Of a DNA stretch of 64,000 bases, positions 33,630-52,184 are shown one piece after another. The position numbers and the translations under genes were made by a program. The stretch lies in assembly GCA_040357565.1 (NCBI GenBank), contig JBDODJ010000008.1. One strand, given 5' to 3'. A model generated the notes under the pieces. It was not told the origin of the DNA. It did not search any database and worked only from the letters and a program-made list of their open reading frames with translations. Origin of the DNA: Cercozoa sp. M6MM. Its lineage: Eukaryota; Endomyxa: Ascetosporea. Every line of letters begins with the position of its first letter. Position 1 is the stretch's first letter.

Positions 33630-34423
33630 TCAATCGAGTCACGGTCGATTCTCGCTCTCACTCTCAGCCGCAGCAGCAGTCTTCAGATCTTTGTTCCAGC
33701 ATGATCTACAGTATCCGCGCGGAAGCCATACGATACAAAAACCTCGACTTTACTGGCACCTCTAAAGGGACTTTGCTGGGAAAGTAAGGGATTTTGCTGG
33801 CTTTTGTCAAGGGAAATTCCCTTTGTGTTTTTACGTCGAAAACGAAGGGGCTCAACCACAAGTGCCAAAAATGCACTTTGTCAAAAGAGGTGTAGAGATT
33901 TTGACCGATTTTGACGTGTGTTCACTGAGTAGAGAAGCCTTGAGCTGCAGCCGTCTACTCGCAAAGACCTTCCTCGATGACATGCACAGATTACCTGTAG
34001 TTAGCGCGAGCCATAGAATCCGTTTGAGTGTAAACTTAAGTATCGGATGCCGCCACCCTTAAGCACGCGACGTCGCCAGGCTTCACGCTTTGCGACGCGA
34101 GCGTGCTTTGTTAGGCAGGGGTGCGCAGTGTTTATTAATTCGAGTTACTCGACAAATCTCGAATTACTTAACAAATTACTCGAGTTGCTCGACAAAATAC
34201 AACACAGCCTGGCCTTAGTCGCAGCGCCGGGGAACTACATACGCTAGCTGGTCTCATATAAGACTCAGCTAACTAACTAAGTAACTTGCAGTAGACGAGG
34301 CGTCGTGCAGCGGGAGGCAAGAGACGGTGGGTAGATGAGCAGAGAGTATTGACGTGGGTTTTGTGCATATGCATGTGTGTGTGTGTGTGTGTACACGTGT
34401 GTGTGTGTGTCAGTGTGCCAGAG
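33630..34423. other. Intergenic with short AT-rich repeats
   Basis: No gene is seen. It holds a cluster of repeats around 34137-34199 built on TTACTCGAGTTGCTCGACAAA-like units (about 20 bases), a TG tract at 34374-34411, and one copy of a dispersed TCCGCGCGGAAGC repeat at 33695-33728. Confidence 0.6.
34137..34199. repeat. Tandem degenerate repeats, about 20-base unit
   Basis: Three or so degenerate copies of a unit containing ACTCGAG and CTCGACAAA. It is strongly palindromic around CTCGAG. Confidence 0.6.
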
Positions 34424-35044
34424 CTAGCGCAGCGCTGAGCCGTCCTGGTAGGTGAAGCCGTCGATATCGCCGGCAGCGATGGGCGCGTCAACCACGACCG
34501 AGTCAACAGGCACCTCGTCCGTGAACTGCGTGTCAAAGTTGCTGACGTCGTCCTTGCTCTGTCAATACGGGTAAACATGGGTAATGGAAGGGGCAAAAAC
34601 ACATACCGTGACGACCGGCTTGTACACTGGCTCGATAGTCTTGGCCATCATTTCGTCCCTGTCGTGTGTTCGGGTAGGTAAAGTGAACGGGTCAAGCGCA
34701 ACTCCAGAATGCGTACCAATCGATACAGTCGAAGAAGGGATGCGCCTTGATCTCCTCGATGTCCTGAACACCAGTTTCATCAGGAGGTCGAGGGGGGGGG
34801 GGGTGAAATAGCACACACAGTACCGCAGCCGAGCTGCCAAGACGTGCGTCCGGATCACGGTTCAGCAGTTTGATGATCAAGTCCTGCCAATACAACCACA
34901 AGTAACGGGGGGGGGGGGGGTATGAGGGTATGGGGTAAGAAGGTGGTAACCTTGCACTCGTCCGACAGCGTTGGCGGGAAGCGCAGCACGCCGTGTTGAA
35001 TACGTCGATACATCTGTCAAAACCAAGAGGTAGGGGGGGGGGGG
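34424..35044 (-). CDS. AGC-family protein kinase, C-terminal part (5' end lost in gap)
   Basis: This is the end of an AGC serine/threonine kinase (Akt/SGK/PKC-like). Visible parts: RRIQHGVLRFPPTLSDECK, the C-lobe block DLIIKLLNRDPDARLG, EEIKAHPFFDCIDWYAF, then the AGC tail with IEPVYKPVV, DDVSNFDTQFTDEVPVDS (the turn-motif region) and GFTYQDGSALR at the end, where an FxxF-type hydrophobic motif is expected. GFTY is a reduced version of that motif. The N-lobe, catalytic loop and DFG lie in or beyond the N gap at 35045-35144 and cannot be seen, so activity and any N-terminal PH domain are unknown. The subfamily is not assigned. Confidence 0.88.
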
Positions 35045-35144
35045 NNNNNNNNNNNNNNNNNNNNNNNNNNNNNNNNNNNNNNNNNNNNNNNNNNNNNNNN
35101 NNNNNNNNNNNNNNNNNNNNNNNNNNNNNNNNNNNNNNNNNNNN
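35045..35144. other. 100-N assembly gap flanked by G run and C run
   Basis: The gap separates two truncated, divergently oriented genes, each missing its 5' half. The left flank is a G run and the right flank a C run. The real missing sequence must be far longer than 100 bases. Confidence 0.9.
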
Positions 35145-35164
35145 CCCCCCCCCCGTGCACACAG

Positions 35165-36297
35165 GTACCTGTACGAGGGCATGCCAGCTGTGTGCACGCA
35201 CTTGTTGCCGCTCTTTGTGTACGGCTACGCAACGCGAGAACAACGACACGCGCGCACCTGGCATATGCTTGTGCTCATGGTACTTTCTTTGGACTCTTCT
35301 GTGTCCGCGCGGAAGCACTCTCATGGGTTTTGATAGGTGGCACTGCCATTGGCACTCCTCACAAGCAATGCACACAAGGAGTACCGTTTCGCCTTGCCGT
35401 GTCTGCCGCCTGTTCTGGTTGCTGGTCAGTTGTCTTTATGTGGTAACACCAGATTAGAAAACAAAGAACTCTTGCTTTTGCAGGTGGCAAGGCGCTTCAG
35501 CAACTGCGTCAAAATCGACCGAAATTCACGAGAATCTTTGTTTTTCTGGGTGCCGATGTTTTCTTCCCTTTTGTGCCAAACTGTTGAAATCCACTCAATG
35601 CAGGAACGGCGTTGAATCTCGTTCTGATCGTGTTTTTCAGCTTCTTTTATCAAACGGTAGTTTCACTTTGTTAACGGGGCTACTGGGGATTTGCTAAGTG
35701 TGCAGGCCCCGGTGTCGTTGATGAACGAACTGCACACGCACCTGCCCGACGACGTTTCTTCTCATGTACCTTCACAGATGACTCTTTTATCCAGAAGTTA
35801 AAAAGTGTGCCACAGGTTGTGTTTCTCACTGAGTGTCATGCCACGCCGTTTCATTCTTTCGTACCTTGAGTTACCTGCTGCCTAGACTTGTGCTGACCGA
35901 ACAAGCGTGTTGTACACAGGTACACCGCCAAAAGCACCAGTCGGAAGTGATTCTAACACAGTTGGACTGTGCTCCCTTTCGACCGTCACCGGGGGCTCGT
36001 TTCACGCGGGTACCATGGTTTGTATGGGCCATGTCGGGAGAAAGCAGTAAAGATGCTAACTTGTGTTAGAACGCAACCGAAAGTGCGCGGTTCCTGGAAA
36101 ATCCGTCGTTGTTTTCGGCCTCCTTCCTCGATCAGTTGGGTGCTTTCCTCTGTACATCACTGTATTAATGAATTGACGTTTGTGTATTGACAGACAAGGA
36201 GAAAAGGACTGCCGACTTTGTCGTGATTTTCGAATCGCACTTTGTTGAGGTACGCGACGCACTGACGCAGAGAGGTCACTTCCTTACTTTCGAATAA
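35165..36297 (+). CDS. GPI mannosyltransferase (GT22, PIG-B/GPI10-like), C-terminal part
   Basis: An ER-membrane glycosyltransferase acting in GPI-anchor assembly. Only the C-terminal half is present, cut by the gap at its 5' side. The first visible exon reads YLYEGMPAVCTHLLPLFVYG. The second has VALPLALLTSNAHKEYRFAL, whose HKExRF motif is characteristic of GT22 mannosyltransferases such as PIG-B and PIG-M-like enzymes. A further hydrophobic stretch and MNELHTHLPDD follow, and the end ESARFLENPSLF ... FVVIFESHFVEVRDAL fits the soluble tail of PIG-B (a Tyr/Phe-x-x-NP block followed by a Rossmann-like strand). The stop is at 36295-36297. The exact mannose position transferred is inferred from that tail only. 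Confidence 0.72.
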
Positions 36298-37081
36298 AAT
36301 GTATGGCACGAATCAGCCGGTTAGTTGTGTAGGATACACGCGGCTGCTGTCGCGACATCGACACACGCCGGGCGCGAGCGACCTCTTATTGCTGGGCCGT
36401 TGACGTTAACTCGTTTTGCGGATGGTACCGGCGCAGGCAAACTGCCGCCTGAGTCGGTCAGTCGTTTCCCGTGGTTCCTCACGCCCATCAGCTCGAGTGA
36501 CGCGAGTTTAGTAAAGTCGCACGTGCACTAACGTACAGTAACGGAACAACGGCAGTTACCTCGGCTTGTTACAGCATGAACTACTGTATCCGCGCGGAAG
36601 CATTCCGTCCAGTACCAATGTACAAACGAAAACCGAAACTAAAACTAGCTTTGGCAGTCGCTATTGTTACGGCATAGCGTTTCTCAACCAGTCAAGTTGT
36701 CACCTGACTACTCGCCAGCGCGGACGATCAAATCTGAACCAGTATGGTTATTCGTGAAGGATTTGTTTTGCTAGACCTGACTTCCTAGCTTGGGTCAAGC
36801 TTTCTACAGCTCACGCACTTTGACTGCAGTGCTTGGGCTGTTTTCTTTTAATTGCCATCAACAAGCCTTCGAGCTTTCGACGACCTTTTCTACACGACAA
36901 GGGTGTGTCTACTAATCATCCGCATCGACGCCATTCTAACTGACGTGTTACTTCCTTTATTTAGTCGTCTTCAATACCTTAGTTACTGGTTTCCATACCG
37001 TAACACAATCGAATACGCGCACGACATAGAGAAACCGTTACTAGTCGACGCGAGACGCCCGAATCGATGCGATTTGGCCGG
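36298..37081. other. Intergenic, convergent 3' ends
   Basis: No supported exon. It contains a second full copy of the dispersed repeat with core TCCGCGCGGAAGC at 36570-36602. Confidence 0.6.
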
Positions 37082-37495
37082 TTAACCCATCGCTTCGCGC
37101 ACGTCCTGAATCAGCCGTTGCTGATCCAAATGCTTGGACACTCTCTGATGGTGCTGCGTCGATCCGGAAAGTGTCTCTGCCATCTCCGACACGGCGCTGC
37201 ACAAGACAACTCGGGTGTCTTGGGACCTATTGTACCCCTGTCCTCAAGAAAAGTGTCACCTCTGACGCACGTCGTCATCGACGTGCGCAACGAAAATGCG
37301 TTCGCACTCACGTTTCAACTCGTTCACTGTCGAGCACGCCTGCAATTAAACAAAGGGCGATACCCCATGTGCACCAAGATCTTCACACACAGACACACAG
37401 ACACACAGACACACAGACACACAGACACACACAGACACACAGACACACACAGACACACAGACACACACAGACACACAGACACACACAGACACACA

Positions 37496-37540
<45 letters not shown>

Positions 37541-38021
37541 CACACACAGACACACACACACACACACGCACAGACAAAAACAACACAGACACACACAGAC
37601 ACACACANNNNNNNNNNNNNNNNNNNNNNNNNNNNNNNNNNNNNNNNNNNNNNNNNNNNNNNNNNNNNNNNNNNNNNNNNNNNNNNNNNNNNNNNNNNNN
37701 NNNNNNNCACACACGCACAGACAAAAACAACACAGACACACACAGACACACACACCTGCTCAGACGACACGAAGCGCGTACGTAATGTAGTCGCGATCTT
37801 TCGGATGCACTTCTGCGTGGCTGCTACCCTCCTGTGCAGGTGTGGTGATAGGGAGTATTGGGCACACATAAAATAATATATATATATATATAGATAATAA
37901 ATGTATACCGAGACTCTTGCGGCGACATCTGGGACACTTCGGACTTTGATGAAACGACAACGAGGGCTGCGGCGCCTGCTTCGGCCGTTGCCTCGCGACT
38001 GATCGGTCGAGACGGTAGCAT
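37082..38021 (-). CDS. Small coiled-coil protein (possibly an extension of FAD synthase)
   Basis: Not recognised. The start [20 protein letters not shown] is at 38021. Exons then read [40 protein letters not shown] and [20 protein letters not shown], then [18 protein letters not shown], with the stop at 37082. The whole is a run of amphipathic helices, about 130 residues, like subunits of BLOC/BORC-type or kinetochore helical complexes, but no family is claimed. A long intron holds a CA/CAGA microsatellite and a 100-N gap. The FAD synthase stop lies only 16 bases upstream of this ATG. Alternatively, a GTAC intron there would fuse the two reading frames. Confidence 0.5.
37387..37755. repeat. 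(CA)n/(CAGA)n microsatellite with 100-N gap
   Basis: CACAGACA-type units pass into a CA run, then N at 37608-37707, then the same units. On the sense strand of the overlapping gene the tract begins directly at the splice donor (CAG then GTGTGTGTGTC). Confidence 0.95.
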
Positions 38022-38037
38022 TAAGACACGTACAGCA

Positions 38038-39205
38038 TCAACAAGGAACCGGGTACCTTTTAAAGGCTCGACCCATACGTTCATACTTTTGGTCGAGAAG
38101 ACACCTGAAAGGCAACAGTGATGTGTGTATGTACAGCACACCAAAGGATGACACACCTTGCAGGCAGGTAGGTATCGTCTTTCGTCTCATGCAGCAACAA
38201 CGGGTTTGGGATGGTCGTACACCTGCATTTATCAGGAGTGTAAACTGACGTAGATACATGCACAGTGTAGAAGCAAGGTACCTACTGCCCAGGGAGGTGT
38301 AGCCGTGATCGTACAGCACGCAGTGCGGCACATTGTAGTGACAAAGGAAGTGCCACACGTGTGCATGGTCCCAACGCAGGATCGGATTCACTCGCAGCAG
38401 CGATGGCCAGCCCTGTCTCCATACCACACCATACACTTCTGTATTAAAACACACAGAAGGTACTACTTGAGAAACGTCGGTTCGCGAGCACACGTTCAAA
38501 CTGGAGGCACCTGTTCGTATCGATCATACCGGGAACACAAGATAAAACACCAAGCACACAAACTACCTGGATCAGCTTCGCGTTGGCCCATCAGCACGGC
38601 CTTTAGCGACGTGCCATTATGCCCTAAACATAAGGTACATAACGACAGACACGCAAGTGTGTGTATGTGTTTGCAGAAGAGAGCACCCTCATCAGAAGTG
38701 AGACACTCAAGCGCAGCTTTGAAATCGGCACCCAACTCAAGGAACCTTTGCGGAGCGCCATACTTCTCCTGCACGATCACAACAAACCATCGCAGAGCAG
38801 ACACGCAAGTACATGCAAAGGGCAAGCGTACATTGGCTGCATGCAGAAATTCCGATAACTGCTCGAACTCGTTGCGCTGGGCAAAGTACAGTACCGACAG
38901 ACCCGAGGATGCCACTCTGAGCACAAAAATCAAAAACGCAAAAGCAAAAGCGAAAAATACAACTTACGTTTGTCCACGGAGGTGCAACACTGCTCGCAAC
39001 AAATGCAGCAACACGACACAATCCTTGCCGCCGTTAAAGCTCAGCGCCAGCTGGTCCGGCCTGATCGAAACACAAAAATGCACATGCACAAATGCACAAA
39101 TGCAAAAGGTCGCTCTAAAACATACGAAAATCTGTCTAGACAGTCGCTGATAGCCTGTACTGCGGCGTGCAAGTGGCCTCGGAAGTCACTGCCGTGCTCG
39201 AGCAT
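38038..39205 (-). CDS. FAD synthase (FMN adenylyltransferase, PAPS-reductase-like domain)
   Basis: Transfers AMP from ATP to FMN to make FAD. The start at 39205 gives [20 protein letters not shown]. The PP-loop of the family follows ([16 protein letters not shown]), then [30 protein letters not shown] in the place of the GxRxxDP substrate motif, and the diagnostic [40 protein letters not shown] and TTIPNPLL blocks. The end [25 protein letters not shown], matches the usual YxPAY...ERAGR tail. Read through, the frame stops at 38038. It has no molybdopterin-binding domain, so it resembles the single-domain fungal and protist type. It is divergent from TXNDC9. Confidence 0.92.
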
Positions 39206-39557
39206 GTTGGGGCCGGAATGTTGTGGGCCGGAAGTTATCCGCCGTCACACGATCGGGATATTCGACGTGACCCACGCACGGCGACCGTATGCGCAACTCT
39301 GACAGTGTTCTCCGTCACACACCTTTTGCAAGCACACTCGTGCACTGCAGAAACGCGCTTTAAAGCAGGGCCGCGCGCATTTTATTTTTGGGGCATTTTT
39401 CGACGGGCAGAATGCAACTGGGACAATGATAAACACGACTGTTTGTGCACCTTCTCGTCCCGTTTAGACGCGTTCTGAGCATCGAGCAGTTAATTTAGCA
39501 CGACAACACCGACACTGAAGCCCATCAGTTGCCTGCAGTAGTTTCCAACTGAAAAAG
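39206..39557. promoter_or_regulatory. Shared divergent promoter interval, FAD synthase / TXNDC9
   Basis: The 352 bases between divergent start codons must hold both promoters. No recognised element. Confidence 0.45.
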
Positions 39558-40863
39558 ATGCTGAAATCTTCCGGCTTGTTTGGCGAGATGGCTGCTCGAC
39601 AGCAGCAAGGTAGCTTTATTGTTTTGTTTCATTTGCAGTCTTACATTATCGTTTCGTGCAGCTGCTGTTGCCAAGGCTGCCGATGAGCTCGTTATGCGTC
39701 GCTACCTTCTCGACAGAAGGTAGTCCGAGTTGATACTGTCTCAGTAATCTTGTTGGCAGTGTGAAGTTCACACAGACAAAAGGAAGAAGTTCAAGAAGAC
39801 AAAGATGCACCCACAATTCTGGAGCCTGTTGGACGACGTGACCGACACCAACTTCTGCTCGATAACAACATTGATGACAGGTAGATTAGAGCCCAAACTT
39901 AGCAAAGGACTGAGAAAACCCACTCTGGTAAACTTGATGTACAACAGTTCGGATTCCGAGGACTCTGACGACTCTGCGTTTGGAGACGACTCTCTTCTTG
40001 CAGATATCCGGTAAAGCCTCCCTAAATACTTCCCCAATTTGAACATATCGATCTTGTCACAGAGCGAAGCGGCTTGCAGAACTGCGAGAAGAGGCAGAGA
40101 AACAGGTGTGTGCTTTGTTTACTTCGCGGTAGAAATTACTGGATGCAAGCAGTTTAAGTGGTGTGCGCGAGTAGGCACGCAATCGAGCCAAAGGCGTTGG
40201 CTCACTCGAAACTATTGAACAAGACGAGTTTTTGAAAGCTGTTACGGACGCTGACAGGTACTGTCGTGTGTCACTTCAGACCATGCATTTTAACTCTGCC
40301 AATGCAGGTGTGTTGTGCACTTTTTCCACCGCGAATTCGCGCGCTGCCGCATTATGGATGAACGACTTCGCGAAATAGCGCCGCGACAGCTCAAAGTAAG
40401 TTTACACAACCTGAAGGCGGATAATTGCTGTTATATCACGATGTATGGCACGCAGACTCGCTTCGTGCGAATGGACGCGGACAGCTCTCCGTTCTTTGTG
40501 GCGAAACTTGCTATTCGCACGCTGCCAACCCTTGTGTGTTTCGTGGATGGTCTCGCTGTAGACAGGTGCACTGTCTGATATCTGCTTCCCTCTCGATTTG
40601 ACAAACGTTTCGTATTGACAGAGTGGTCGGATTCGGTGAACTCGGCGGCACTGACGATTTCTCGGCAACAACGCTCGAGAATCGCCTGCTTAAGGCTGGT
40701 ACCCGTGCAAGTATATGTTATATGTCTTAATTTATGTCTACCAGATATGTATATAAAGACCGAGACATTATATTATCTGCTGGTATTGGGTGCAGGTGTT
40801 GTGCCTGATCGCAATGGCAAGTGGCGCAAACCAAAGGTGGCGCGTACATCCTCGCTTGCCTAA
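39558..40863 (+). CDS. TXNDC9: Thioredoxin domain-containing protein 9 (phosducin-like PLP3)
   Basis: A phosducin-like co-chaperone that modulates CCT folding of tubulin and actin. The start MLKSSGLFGEMAARQQQ at 39558 is followed by helical exons (AAVAKAADELVMRRYLLDRR, then AKRLAELREEAEKQ and RAKGVGSLETIEQDEFLKAV). The thioredoxin fold starts CVVHFFHREFARCRIMDERL, with a single Cys where true thioredoxins have CxxC, exactly as in TXNDC9. TRFVRMDADSSPFFVAKLAI, TLPTLVCFVDGLAVDRVVGF and GELGGTDDFSATTLENRLL then match the family. It ends PKVARTSSLA at 40863. An insertion rich in Ser/Asp (39940-40010) between helix and fold is not usual for the family, and part of it may be retained intron. Confidence 0.92.
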
Positions 40864-41609
40864 CTATAACCGCGCGAAATCTCTGCCCTGCTTCGAGGCT
40901 GAAGATTTGAGTTATGAATACGTTATTTTATTCGCATCATTCGATTGGAATGTTACTCCACGTGATCGCACCACCGTACGGCACTGCACTGTCCCGTGCG
41001 TCCCGTCAGTGGCAGTAGACGAGTGCAGTTGGTACACAGATCTAATAAATACGATAGACACAGCGAGAGTGAGTCCGTAGACCTCAACCTAAACGACATG
41101 GGGTTCGAACCTACGCACCCTATTTGGTCAGGCGCCTTAGACCACTCGGCCACCTGGGCATATACGCAACTTACAAGCCATTCGAGACTGAGTACAGTGG
41201 AATCAACGGAGCTGTAAGCGGCCGGCTGCTGTTGCGGACCAACAGTTTAGGCGACGCTCGTACTACCATTACAGTATAAATTTTACTGTTGGGTGCGAAT
41301 TGCTGGATTCAAGTTCAGTTGCCAGTTGCTAAATTTACTACTGTAGCTATTCAGATCGAAGCGACGCCACGCATAGACATGCGCCGTGGCCCGTGCCGAA
41401 CCCATCAGTCCGAGCGCTACATTTAAATACGACTAAACCCGCTCGGTAAACCTCGGTCCAACTTTGGCACAAACCCAGACAAGCGAACGAAGCGTTTTGA
41501 ACGTTCCAAGCGGGTTGGGTAGAACTTCTGCCATTGAATTATCGATACCGAATGTGTGCTGTTTTACAGTATCTTTGCTGCAGTCTTGGCAGAGTGCTCT
41601 TATTCCAGC
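40864..41609. other. Intergenic with a tRNA-like relic
   Basis: Apart from the tRNA-like sequence at 41085-41160, nothing is supported here. Confidence 0.6.
41085..41160 (-). pseudogene. tRNA-Leu/Ser-like relic or tRNA-derived SINE head
   Basis: On the minus strand the sequence has a good A box (TGGCCGAGTGGTCTAAGGC) and B box (GGTTCGAACCCC) at class-II tRNA spacing. The expected acceptor stem does not pair, the T stem has a mismatch and no clean anticodon stem forms. It is therefore called a degenerate tRNA copy or the head of a tRNA-derived short interspersed element. Confidence 0.55.
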
Positions 41610-44184
<2,575 letters not shown>

Positions 44185-44434
44185 CAGCAGGTACAGTCCG
44201 GCAGTGTCGCGTCGCTGACTCGATCTATCTTTGAAGCTGCTGTAGCTCCCACACTCAGTGACGAAAAGATCTAACTACGCTCTGTATGGGAAAGAAAACG
44301 CTAAAATTTATTGTAAAGTCAACAAGCCCTGGCCTGCGCGCACTTAGATAATACAATCTGGCATAATAATCGGCATGGATACGAAAGATACAGCAGGTGT
44401 TGGGTAAATTGAGCGTTGTAACTTGTTTGATGTG

Positions 44435-49636
<5,202 letters not shown>

Positions 49637-49922
49637 TTCGTTCAGTCTCCAAAGAAACCCAGTTATGTAGTTTCCAGCCCTTACCGGGGTGCGGAGGATC
49701 ACGAACGCATGGCCGCTCGAATCGACATTGAAATAACACACCTTGGTGGATATATGAATCTCCTGTACATTACTACCGGACTACTTTGAAGGACAACTGG
49801 AATCAAATCACACACATTGTACAGCTTTTCCCCAGACTGTCAAGCCTGCGTTAAGTAGAGCAACAACGCACTATAACAGAGTGCAACTAAACCATTTAGT
49901 TGACTGGCCTCCTATTAGGGTA

Positions 49923-51389
49923 ATGTTGGCTGACAGGACGAGGGATTTCTTTGCGTTTGTCGATCCGAGCGGGGAAACGCGTCCAGGGACGAGATTCGAC
50001 GGCGCCGGGTACGCCGAATGTCATCCCTTTGAAAACGCCGCCGAGTCTATGGTACATTTTGCCTCTGTTTTCCTGTGTGAGACAATTTATTACGTGTGAC
50101 TGTTTTCAGTTGCGTGGCATTGTCGAGATGGCGACTCACATGCGGCGACAGCAGCTACAGCACCTCGTGCGAGACAGCAGTCGAAAGAACGACGAATCTA
50201 CCGAAACAGACGATAACGACAGTGAAGAAGCCTTTGAGCAGGGTGCTATATTCTATTGTTACCTTCTAATATAATTTAAAAAAAAATATATATATATATA
50301 TATGTATATGTATCTATTTGTATCACATTTGGACAGGCGTTCTGGAGTTTTCCACGGCTTGTGACAGCGAGATAAAGCGGTACTCGCTTTGTGTCTTTTT
50401 CGGTTCTTACCTTCTTTACCCCCCCCCCAGATGGCACAACGACAACGAAGAGGAATCCAACGAGTTGTTGCGGCAGCACTTGCGAGGGGTTGAGTTGGTG
50501 CCATGCCTCTTTGTCCTCTACCCATGCAGGTCTCAAACCTTTCCTGCAGTATCTTTACGACCGACTGGAGCAACTGACGCAAAAACTCGCGAAACTGCGC
50601 CAAATGCGACAGAAGCGAATGGAGGTTACTTTCACTTGGACTACTTATATGCAATATCCATATATGTGTAAGTGACAGGAAAAAACGCGATTGTTGAACC
50701 CGTTGGCTGAGCTGGCCGTCCGCGCGGACACGACCGCCGTTGGTCCCTCTGTCGATCTGGATGCCGACTTTGTGCCTGGTATTCATACTCGGTATCTCCT
50801 TCTTGCTGCCCTCTGGTACCACAGGTTGTTTCGCACAGGCAGTGAGCAACGAATGCTGCAGGAGGTTCTTCCGCTAGCTTGCTCTAGATTCGCATGTTCA
50901 ACTTGACTGTTGGTCCAGGAGGAAGCGGCCTTGTTGGCTCGACTCGACTCCGATCTCGATCAGGTGCGGCGCAACGAGCGGCAGATGCATATGTATGTCC
51001 TGTCTTGCATTCGTGCAAAACCCTCCCACCTCAGCGCTGCAGGATCGCATCGTTGGTGCGCAACTTCTCGTCGAAAGTGCGTGATCAAGCAGAGGTAGCA
51101 AACACGCGCTGTGAGCTGTCACAAAACTAGTCTGTCTGTGCAGCAACTGGACAGCATTCACGCGGAAGCTGTGGCCGCGAAAGCACACGTCGACGCCGCC
51201 GACGAGGAGCTTCACAAGACGCTTTCCGTACTGCCACTGACTCTGTGCTGCGGGAGAGGATCAGATACCACGAATCTCGTGTGTGTATGTGTGTGTGCGC
51301 AGTACGGCATCGGCGCTCGGCTTTATTTCTTAGTTCTAATGCTCGTGCTCGGACTGTCCGTGCTTTTTCTGGACTGGTATCACCCGTGA
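49923..51389 (+). CDS. STX18: Syntaxin-18 / Ufe1-like Q-SNARE
   Basis: An ER t-SNARE for retrograde Golgi-to-ER transport. The start MLADRTRDFFAFVDPSG at 49923 matches the family N-terminus (x-DRTxxF). Helices follow (MLRGIVEMATHMRRQQLQHL, FLQYLYDRLEQLTQKLAKLR). The SNARE motif reads EEAALLARLDSDLDQVRRNE and ISSLVRNFSSKVRDQAEQLD, with Gln at the expected zero layer, then SIHAEAVAAKAHVDAADEEL. The end is one membrane anchor GARLYFLVLMLVLGLSVLFL followed by DWYHP, close to the LFLDWYDS of human syntaxin-18. The stop is at 51387-51389. It is complete in the window and split by about nine introns, one with an AT run (50285-50303). Confidence 0.93.
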
Positions 51390-52184
51390 TCACATGCGGC
51401 GTAGCCAGTAGTACATATACGATGCACTCGGCTGGTACTAGCATAGCACTAGTATAGTACTAGTTGACTACCGTACGTACATAGTTGCGTTGGGTTTGAA
51501 GTAGACTGAACGAACTACGCTAGGTGGGTGGAGCACTAGTACTGCCCTAGTCGAGTTGGTGAGTTAAGTTTCAAGTTGTCCGGTCATTGCATCGTGCACA
51601 CGACATGCGGTGGACACGATACTGCATGTACGCGGACGTACGTATGGTAGCGTAGTCCATGACACGATGTCAGCTGCGCAACGAACTCAGAAACCGTGCC
51701 TCAAGATGAGTCTTCGGCGCTGTGGTGCAGAGGAACCACTGCTCAGTATCGCACAAACAAACTTAGTACAGCTTGTCGAATTCGATCCCAGAAAACGTAT
51801 GGTCGTCTGTAGAAACTGTACCACCACCGCCGCCACTGCGGCGCCGTTTCGCCGGCGGTTCTTTGTCGTCTACAGTAACCAATATGCATCGACAAACCCA
51901 CCATCCCACAAGCACCATCCCATAAGGGCAGATAGATTGAGAGCACCTTTCTGCTCGGTGCGCATACCGTTGATACTGCCTTCAACCACTCTGCGCGCAT
52001 ACACAAGAGTCATATTTTTCGAGTCATACTTTCGGTACACGCAAGCCCCGAAAACAAGTGTACCCCAAGGAGTCGCAGAAGCGACGCTTGGAGTGCACTG
52101 TCACCAACGGCGGCGACGTCGCTGGCCTTGCCTACACCCATCGATCATCAGAGGAGGAGGAAAGGCGAAGACCACAAACTCACA
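51390..52184. other. Intergenic, convergent 3' ends
   Basis: A longer open frame at 51610-52296 has no family support and is not called. A cluster of ACTAGTA-type palindromic repeats lies at 51427-51475. Confidence 0.5.
51427..51475. repeat. Clustered ACTAGTA palindromes
   Basis: Several overlapping copies of ACTAGTA/TACTAG within 50 bases, capable of alternative hairpins. Confidence 0.6.

Noticed and set aside
36325-36757. Short plus-strand ORFs downstream of the GPI mannosyltransferase
   Set aside because: No splice support, no domain, and a dispersed repeat lies within them.
38305-39150. Plus-strand open frame of 281 codons
   Set aside because: It lies antisense to FAD synthase, whose motifs are unmistakable on the minus strand.
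41085-41160. Functional tRNA gene
   Set aside because: Acceptor and anticodon stems do not pair, although the internal promoter boxes are good.
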